Positions 6,351 through 10,545 of a stretch of 10,545 nt of DNA are shown here, piece after piece. This stretch comes from Crenothrix polyspora (GTDB lineage: Bacteria > Pseudomonadota > Gammaproteobacteria > Methylococcales > Methylomonadaceae): positions 1 to 10,545 of the forward strand of contig CAMDOP010000097.1 of NCBI GenBank assembly GCA_945903675.1. The letters are read 5' to 3'. Made by a program: the position numbers and the translations under genes. Each line of letters starts with the position of its first letter. Position 1 is the first letter of the stretch. The notes under the pieces were generated by a model that saw only the letters and a program-made list of their open reading frames with translations, did no database searches and was not told the DNA's origin.

Positions 6351-6646
6351 CTATAACGGGAGTAGGTGGACTAGTAATAAAGCAACTTTCACTTTCACCA
6401 AGGTTTGAAAGGCAATATAAAAAGCTTCCATCTGAAATAAAAGTGGTTATTCCTGAAAAATTAAACGATTTATTCAAACAGCCATTTCCTGCTGGACTGA
6501 AATTTGAAAAACTAAAAGGTTATCGTCGCCCTGATATTTATACTATTCATATTAATGGCAATTATAAAATATCCTTTGAAATAGTTGGATGTGTAGCTAA
6601 ATTGCGTTGTGTCGGCAATCATAATGACATTGACAGGCTTCCATGA
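6347..6646 (+). CDS. RelE/ParE-family toxin
   Basis: A 99-residue small basic protein with the RelE/ParE layout: an N-terminal strand and helix (LSLSPRFERQYKKLPSEIK), a second helix (PEKLNDLFKQPFPAGLKFEKL), the turn LKGYRRPDIY, the strands YTIHINGNYKISFEI and VAKLRCVGNH, and the terminal HNDIDRLP in place of the RelE R-x-x-x-Y end. R45/K47/R61/R81-type numbering cannot be transferred safely, so whether it cuts mRNA or poisons gyrase is open. The first ten residues (MTITGVGGLV) lie before the conserved strand, but no other start codon is available. ATG overlaps the upstream stop in ATGA, which supports coupling to the unrecognised partner. It sits inside the fhc locus, an unusual place for a toxin gene. 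Confidence 0.75.
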   Translation: MTITGVGGLVIKQLSLSPRFERQYKKLPSEIKVVIPEKLNDLFKQPFPAGLKFEKLKGYRRPDIYTIHINGNYKISFEIVGCVAKLRCVGNHNDIDRLP

Positions 6647-6657
6647 GCATAATTATT

Positions 6658-6687
6658 TTGAATACCACTTACTTTATAAACAATAAT
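6658..6687 (+). promoter_or_regulatory. Candidate promoter upstream of the MNT-like gene
   Basis: TTGAAT (6658-6663) and AATAAT (6682-6687) are separated by 18 nt in the 60-bp AT-rich gap between the RelE-like toxin gene and the MNT-like gene. A perfect TTGACA at 6630-6635, at the end of the toxin gene, has no good -10 at the right distance. If active, the promoter could also serve fhcD and fhcC downstream. Confidence 0.3.
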
Positions 6688-6706
6688 TCTTAACAGATAA
6701 CTATTT

Positions 6707-6997
6707 ATGAAACGCATAGCCGCAATAACTCTATTAAGGGATATAAAGCCTATACTCATGCAGCAGTTCGGCGTATATAAGTTGGCTTTATTTGCTTTGA
6801 ATGCACGTAATGAGGCTTCTGAAACTAGTGATGTCGATATTCTGGTCACGTTTGACGGGTATGCAACTTCTAAACGTTATTTCGGCGTGCAATTTTATTT
6901 AGAAGATTGCTTAAATTGCTCCGTTGATTTAGTCACGGATAAAGCATTGCGTCCGCAATTACGTCCCTTTATTGAACAAGAAGCTATTTATGTCTAA
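6707..6997 (+). CDS. MNT-type minimal nucleotidyltransferase antitoxin with altered GS motif
   Basis: A 96-residue protein of the minimal nucleotidyltransferase (MNT/MntA) class, the antitoxin half of HEPN-MNT (type VII) modules, in which MNT adds AMP to the HEPN toxin. The family signature LFGSxARGEA..SD(I/V)D(I/L)LV is recognisable as LFALNARNEASETSDVDILV. D42 and D44 (the DxD pair) and the third carboxylate D74 in CSVDLVT are present. The Gly-Ser that binds the nucleotide phosphates is replaced by Ala30-Leu31, and the usual Gly35 by Asn. AMP transfer may therefore be impaired, which I infer from family knowledge. The C-terminal LRPFIEQEAIYV is the usual end, overlapping the HEPN gene start. 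The ribosome binding site is weak. Spacing to the upstream toxin gene is 60 bp. Confidence 0.8.
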   Translation: MKRIAAITLLRDIKPILMQQFGVYKLALFALNARNEASETSDVDILVTFDGYATSKRYFGVQFYLEDCLNCSVDLVTDKALRPQLRPFIEQEAIYV

Positions 6998-7085
6998 ATT
7001 GAACCGTGAATGGTTTTTTTATATAGAAGACATGATTAGTTTTTCTGAAAAAGTATTTCTACTTACAAACAAAAATACATATTAA
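6990..7085 (+). pseudogene. HEPN (HepT) toxin gene truncated to 31 codons
   Basis: ATG at 6990 lies 8 nt inside the end of the MNT-like gene, the standard arrangement of HEPN-MNT pairs. The 31-residue frame begins MSKLNREWFFYIEDMISFSEKV, which matches the first helix of HepT toxins (usually about 110-140 residues with a later R-x4-6-H RNase motif). It then ends in LLTNKNTY and TAA at 7083-7085. Everything after the first helix, including the catalytic Arg/His, is gone, and the frame is followed within 16 nt by fhcD. It was missed by simple ORF calling because of its size. I read it as the stub of a deleted toxin gene; a short peptide could still be made. Confidence 0.75.
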
Positions 7086-7101
7086 CAATGAGCATAACAA
7101 T

Positions 7102-7998
7102 ATGATTATTAACGGTGTAACCATAGACGCAACCTTCGCTGAAGCGTTTCCTATGAAAGCAACCCGCGCTATTATTACTGCGCAAAACGAAAAATGGGCG
7201 ATGATTTCAGCCCAAGCCATGACCGGCTTTGCAACCTCAGTGATTGCTTGTGGTTGTGAAGGCGCAATTGAACGTGTATTAGATCCTTCAGAAACACCTG
7301 ATGGTCGTCCTGGCGTAGCGGTGATGTTTTTTGCTATGGGTGGTAAGGGTTTGGCTAAACAATTGGAAACGAGGGCAGGGCAGTGCGTATTAACGTCGCC
7401 CACAGCTGCCTTGTTTGCCGGCATTGATGGTGGTATTAGAATTCCATTGGGTAAAAACTTACGTTATTTTGGTGATGGGTTTCAAATTTCTAAAGTCATC
7501 TCGGGTAAACGTTATTGGCGTATTCCTGTCATGGACGGTGAATTTTTAGCAGAAGCTACGACCGGCCAAGTCGATGCTATTGGTGGCGGTAACTTTTTAG
7601 TATTAGCTGAATCACAACCGCAAGCCTTAGCAGCTTGTGAAGCGGCTATTGAAGAAATGCGCAAAATACCCAATGTCATCATGCCTTTTCCTGGTGGCGT
7701 TGTTCGCTCAGGCTCTAAGGTCGGATCCAAATATAAAACGTTAGGCGCATCAACTAACGATGCTTTTTGTCCTACTCTAAAAGGCGCTACGCGGACTGAT
7801 TTATCACCAGAAATTGAATCGGTGATGGAAATTGTTATTGATGGTTTAACTAAAGAAGATATTGATAAAGCTATGCGCGTAGGCATTCAGGCGGTTTGTG
7901 ATTTAGGTGCTCAACAGGGCATTAAACGCATTAGTGCAGGTAATTATGGCGGTAAATTAGGGCCTTTCCACTTTCATTTGCAGGAGATTATGGCATGA
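7102..7998 (+). CDS. fhcD: Formylmethanofuran:tetrahydromethanopterin formyltransferase, Fhc subunit D
   Basis: A 298-residue protein, the typical length of Ftr/FhcD. It transfers the formyl group between formyl-H4MPT and the methanofuran-type carrier, in the bacterial pathway towards the carrier so that FhcA can hydrolyse it. Recognisable blocks are the N-terminus MIINGVTIDATFAEAFPMKA, the CGCEGAIE turn, DGRPGVAVMFFAMGGKGL, the TSPTAALFAG and GDGFQ segments, and PFPGGVVRSGSKVGSKYK in the second lobe of the two-lobed Ftr fold. The frame is intact. The upstream ribosome binding site is weak (GAG at 7090-7092, 9 nt before ATG) and lies just past the HEPN stub, so the native leader may have been replaced by the insertion. 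fhcC overlaps it by 4 bp. Confidence 0.96.
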   Translation: MIINGVTIDATFAEAFPMKATRAIITAQNEKWAMISAQAMTGFATSVIACGCEGAIERVLDPSETPDGRPGVAVMFFAMGGKGLAKQLETRAGQCVLTSPTAALFAGIDGGIRIPLGKNLRYFGDGFQISKVISGKRYWRIPVMDGEFLAEATTGQVDAIGGGNFLVLAESQPQALAACEAAIEEMRKIPNVIMPFPGGVVRSGSKVGSKYKTLGASTNDAFCPTLKGATRTDLSPEIESVMEIVIDGLTKEDIDKAMRVGIQAVCDLGAQQGIKRISAGNYGGKLGPFHFHLQEIMA

Positions 7999-8807
7999 AG
8001 GCTTTAACATTAACCCTGAAAAATAGTCCTGAACAACGTATTGATATGTCGCCTCTTACCTGTCAGTTATTGAAAACTTTAACAATAGAAGATATCGCGG
8101 CATTAACCTTGCAAAGTGGTAAACGTAAGCTACGCGTCGATGAACTATTTACGCTTGAGGGCTCAGATAGCCAAGAACTAATCATTAAAAACAGTCATGA
8201 CAAACTCGATTTTATCGGTAAAGACTTGGATGGCGGCAGTATAACTATAGAAGGCAACGCCGGTGCCTATTTAGCCATGGGTATGAAAGCGGGTGACATT
8301 AAAGTATCTGGTAATGCAGGTCTTTATGCGGGCTGTGAAATGAAAAAAGGTTATTTAGAAGTCTCTGGTAATGTGGGTGACTTTTTAGGTGCGGCCTTAC
8401 CTGGTAATAAAATGGGTATGAAAGGCGGTACTATTTTGGTTAAAGGCAATGTGGGTCAGCGCGCGGGTGATCACATGCGACGTGGTAATATTTTAATCGA
8501 AGGCAATGCTGGCGATTATTGCGGCTCACGTATGACTGCAGGCACTATTGCTGTAATGGGACAAACAGGCCGTTATTTAGGTTATGCGATGCGTAGAGGT
8601 ACTTTGTTGTTGTGGAATCAACCGCAATTATCGGCCAGTTTTAATGATTGCGGCGCACATACTTTAGCGTTTTTACCTATTTTATTTGCATCATTTAAGT
8701 CGCTTAATTCTAGTTTTTCTGATGTAGAACAGTCATTTAATCGCGTTCAACGTTATGCGGGTGATATGTCAGAAATGGGTCGTGGTGAAGTGTTGGTTAA
8801 AATATAA
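7995..8807 (+). CDS. fhcC: Formyltransferase/hydrolase complex subunit C (FwdC/FmdC-like)
   Basis: A 270-residue Fhc subunit with the right-handed beta-helix of FwdC and the glutamate synthase C-terminal domain. Between residues about 72 and 207 there are seven tandem units of roughly 19 residues with a G-N-(A/V)-G-x-x-x-G-x-x-M-x-x-G core (GNAG at 87, 106 and 170, GNVG at 125 and 151, GQTG at 189). The coil is longer at residues 131-145, where LPGNKMGMKGG interrupts the period. The role is structural, holding FhcA and FhcD together and probably helping to guide the carrier's polyglutamate arm. ATG overlaps the fhcD stop in ATGA, so translation is coupled. The C-terminus ends MGRGEVLVKI. No T-rich terminator follows directly; the next structured element is the REP-like pair at 8932. 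Confidence 0.95.
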   Translation: MKALTLTLKNSPEQRIDMSPLTCQLLKTLTIEDIAALTLQSGKRKLRVDELFTLEGSDSQELIIKNSHDKLDFIGKDLDGGSITIEGNAGAYLAMGMKAGDIKVSGNAGLYAGCEMKKGYLEVSGNVGDFLGAALPGNKMGMKGGTILVKGNVGQRAGDHMRRGNILIEGNAGDYCGSRMTAGTIAVMGQTGRYLGYAMRRGTLLLWNQPQLSASFNDCGAHTLAFLPILFASFKSLNSSFSDVEQSFNRVQRYAGDMSEMGRGEVLVKI

Positions 8808-8931
8808 CTACAAAGCTAAGATTTCTAAGTGTTTTGAGAATTAAATTCGGCTACCAACTTAAAGCGGGACAGTTTCAGCGCAGATGAAAGGCTCAGGGCG
8901 AAACATTAAGAGTACTTAAGGCTTGACAGTT

Positions 8932-9018
8932 GTAGGTCGGGCACATGCTTTTCGTGCCCGACAATGACGACTATTGAATGCCATTGTCGGGCGACGATAA
9001 AGACGTCACCCGACCTAC
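8932..9018. repeat. Head-to-head pair of REP-like hairpins (BIME-like) between fhcC and uvrA
   Basis: Left unit: GTAG (8932-8935), then GTCGGGCAC (8936-8944) pairing with GTGCCCGAC (8954-8962). Right unit, inverted: GTCGGG (8986-8991) pairing with CCCGAC (9009-9014), with an inner GAC/GTC (8993-8995, 9005-9007), and ending CTAC (9015-9018), the complement of GTAG. The outer ends GTAGGTCGGG and CCCGACCTAC are perfect 10-bp inverted repeats. GCCCGACAATG (8956-8966) can alternatively pair with CATTGTCGGGC (8982-8992). The left unit matches the element at 881-911. GTAG feet beside palindromes arranged as inverted pairs fit RAYT-associated REP/BIME elements. It could also help terminate fhc transcription. 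Confidence 0.65.
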
Positions 9019-9042
9019 GCGACCGCTTTGTCCTGCTGTAAT

Positions 9043-9071
9043 TTGGCAGCCTATTAATCTTTAGATCTAAA
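9043..9071 (+). promoter_or_regulatory. Candidate uvrA promoter
   Basis: TTGGCA (9043-9048, five of six matches to TTGACA) and TCTAAA (9066-9071, four of six matches to TATAAT) are spaced by 17 nt, placing transcription start about 30 nt before the uvrA ATG. No canonical LexA box (CTGT-N8-ACAG) overlaps it, so SOS control is not supported by this stretch. Confidence 0.35.
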
Positions 9072-9105
9072 TTATTAAAATCAACCTAATGGCCGGAATT
9101 ATTTA

Positions 9106-10545
9106 ATGGATACGATTAGCATCCGTGGTGCTAGAACGCATAACCTAAAAAATATTGATATTGATCTTCCAAGAGACAAACTCATTGTTATTACCGGTCT
9201 ATCAGGTTCTGGAAAATCATCATTGGCGTTTGATACCATTTATGCTGAAGGTCAACGCCGTTATGTAGAATCTCTTTCTGCTTATGCACGTCAGTTTTTA
9301 TCCATTATGGAAAAACCAGATGTTGATCATATTGAAGGTCTATCGCCTGCTATTTCTATAGAACAAAAATCCACTTCACATAATCCTCGTTCAACGGTAG
9401 GTACGATTACCGAAATTTATGATTATCTAAGATTACTCTATGCGCGTGCTGGCACGCCTCAATGCCCAGAGCATAAAACCTCCTTGGCAGCTCAAACTGT
9501 GAGTCAAATGGTCGACCATTTACTTGCACAGCCTCAAGATCAACGCTGGATGTTATTGGCCCCTGTGGTGATTGATCGTAAAGGTGAGCATAGTCAACTC
9601 ATTGATGATTTACGTGCGCAAGGTTTTATTCGTGCTCGTATTGATGGCAAAGTTTATGACTTAGATGAGGCGCCCGCTTTAGATTTAAAAAAGAAACATA
9701 GTATTGAAGTGGTCGTTGATCGAATTAAAATTCGTAGCGACATAGCTCTACGTTTGTCTGAATCATTTGAAACTGCGCTACGTCTTGCCGACGGCATTGC
9801 TATTGCTGCTTGCTTAGATGATGCCACGGAACTATTGTTTTCTGAGCGCTTTGCTTGTGCGCATTGCGGTTATAGCTTAAGTGAATTAGAGCCACGTATC
9901 TTTTCCTTTAATAATCCTAAAGGTGCTTGTGCTACTTGTGACGGCTTAGGTGTCAGACAGCATTTTGATGCAGAATTGGTAGTTCATAATCCAGATATTA
10001 GTTTAGCCGCTGGTGCAGTTCGCGGTTGGGATAGGCGCAATGCTTACTATTATCAAATTATATGTTCATTGGCTGAGCATTATGGTTTTGATCCAGAACT
10101 GCCGTTTTCAGAGTTAACTAAAGCAGCTCAAGATGCGGTGCTGTATGGTAGTGGTCATGCAGCAATCGATTTTAAATTCATGACCGGCACTGGGTTGGTG
10201 AAAAAGAAGCGCCATCGTTTTGAAGGCATTATTGCCAATATGGAACGGCGTTATCATGAAACCGACTCTACTTCAGTACGTGAAGAACTCGCTAAATATC
10301 AATCTCATAAACCCTGTAATACCTGTGACGGTGCGCGACTCAATGCTGCAGCTCGTAATGTCTTTATAGACGAATTAGCTATCCATCAATTAACTCAGTT
10401 ACCGATTCGTAAGTCATTGAGTTTTTTTCAACAATTGAGTTTGCCAGGTCAGCGCGGTGAAATTTCAGTTAAGATTATCAAAGAGATTCTGGCTCGCTTA
10501 GAGTTTTTGATTAATGTAGGGCTTAATTATTTAACCCTAGATCGC
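9106..10545 (+). CDS. uvrA: Excinuclease ABC subunit A, 5' part (runs off right edge)
   Basis: The first 480 codons of UvrA (full length usually about 940), the damage-recognition ATPase that loads UvrB in nucleotide excision repair in the cytoplasm. Visible landmarks are the first Walker A GLSGSGKSS at residues 31-39, the conserved DTIYAEGQRRYVESLSAYARQF block, the UvrB-binding region after about residue 120, and the first zinc module with C251/C254 and C275/C278 around GYSLSELEPRIFSFNNPKG. Then come LVVHNPDISLAAGAVRGWDRR, the C-N-T-C-x-G-x-R-L motif near residue 405, and NVGLNYLTLDR leading towards the signature motif, which is cut off. GGA (9095-9097) 8 nt upstream supports the start; ATG at 9089 is out of frame and stops soon. 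The sequence closely follows the enterobacterial protein. It is transcribed away from fhcC after 298 bp. Confidence 0.97.
   Translation, partial: MDTISIRGARTHNLKNIDIDLPRDKLIVITGLSGSGKSSLAFDTIYAEGQRRYVESLSAYARQFLSIMEKPDVDHIEGLSPAISIEQKSTSHNPRSTVGTITEIYDYLRLLYARAGTPQCPEHKTSLAAQTVSQMVDHLLAQPQDQRWMLLAPVVIDRKGEHSQLIDDLRAQGFIRARIDGKVYDLDEAPALDLKKKHSIEVVVDRIKIRSDIALRLSESFETALRLADGIAIAACLDDATELLFSERFACAHCGYSLSELEPRIFSFNNPKGACATCDGLGVRQHFDAELVVHNPDISLAAGAVRGWDRRNAYYYQIICSLAEHYGFDPELPFSELTKAAQDAVLYGSGHAAIDFKFMTGTGLVKKKRHRFEGIIANMERRYHETDSTSVREELAKYQSHKPCNTCDGARLNAAARNVFIDELAIHQLTQLPIRKSLSFFQQLSLPGQRGEISVKIIKEILARLEFLINVGLNYLTLDR

Noticed and set aside
6619..6849. Leftward 76-residue open frame spanning the toxin/MNT gap
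   Set aside because: It covers the end of the RelE-like gene and the conserved start of the MNT-like gene on the other strand; no motif or ribosome binding site.
7059..7424. Leftward 121-residue open frame with a hydrophobic end
   Set aside because: Opposite the HEPN stub and the start of fhcD; the apparent hydrophobic C-terminus is the complement of AT-rich coding sequence.
7512..7886. Leftward 124-residue open frame
   Set aside because: Antisense shadow of fhcD with no ribosome binding site or recognisable domain.
8932..9018. CRISPR array
   Set aside because: The repeats are inverted and self-complementary with only one unit of each orientation; there are no regularly spaced direct repeats with unique spacers.
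9033..9050. CTG...CAG palindrome before uvrA as a LexA (SOS) box
   Set aside because: CTGTAATTTGGCAG has the wrong spacing: the pairs are CTG-N8-CAG or CTG-N11-CAG, not CTG-N10-CAG, and the CTGT/ACAG ends are not both present.

Overview
The window looks like a chromosomal segment of a gammaproteobacterial C1 utiliser, most likely a type I methanotroph or methylotroph. This is inferred from a complete set of formyltransferase/hydrolase (Fhc) genes of the tetrahydromethanopterin (H4MPT)-linked formaldehyde oxidation pathway, next to a uvrA whose translation closely follows the enterobacterial protein. Base composition is AT-rich throughout. The genus cannot be settled from this sequence alone.

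Left part (1-2928), accessory in character: the 3' end of an FkbM-type methyltransferase gene runs in from the left edge and is followed at once by a 5'-truncated remnant of an Rpn-type recombination-promoting nuclease gene. A repeat-rich spacer (a REP-like GTAG hairpin, a second hairpin and an intrinsic terminator) leads to an intact type II toxin-antitoxin operon (Phd/YefM-RelB-like antitoxin plus RelE toxin). Next come a strong perfect hairpin, a leftward gene for an unrecognised 154-residue protein, and a 444-bp spacer that probably carries the fhc promoter.

Central part (2929-8807), the fhc locus: fhcB and fhcA are tightly coupled, and fhcD and fhcC overlap by 4 bp. Between the two halves lies about 1.2 kb of toxin-antitoxin-type DNA in the same orientation: an unrecognised 155-159-residue protein translationally coupled to a RelE/ParE-family toxin, then a MNT nucleotidyltransferase-like antitoxin with an altered GS motif, overlapping a HEPN (HepT) toxin gene reduced to 31 codons. 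FhcA (amidohydrolase), FhcB (cofactor-free FwdB homologue), FhcC (GxxG-repeat subunit) and FhcD (formyltransferase) together convert formyl-H4MPT to formate via a methanofuran-type carrier, so the insertion sits inside a central energy-metabolism operon without breaking any fhc reading frame.

Right part (8808-10545): a 298-bp spacer holds a head-to-head pair of REP-like hairpins with GTAG feet, related to the single copy near 881. Then comes uvrA (nucleotide excision repair), with a plausible own promoter, cut by the right edge after 480 codons.

The items most worth a second look are the split fhc operon, the decayed MNT/HEPN pair immediately upstream of fhcD, the unfamiliar gene in the antitoxin position before the second RelE-like toxin, and the REP-like elements that predict a RAYT (TnpA-REP) gene elsewhere in the genome.
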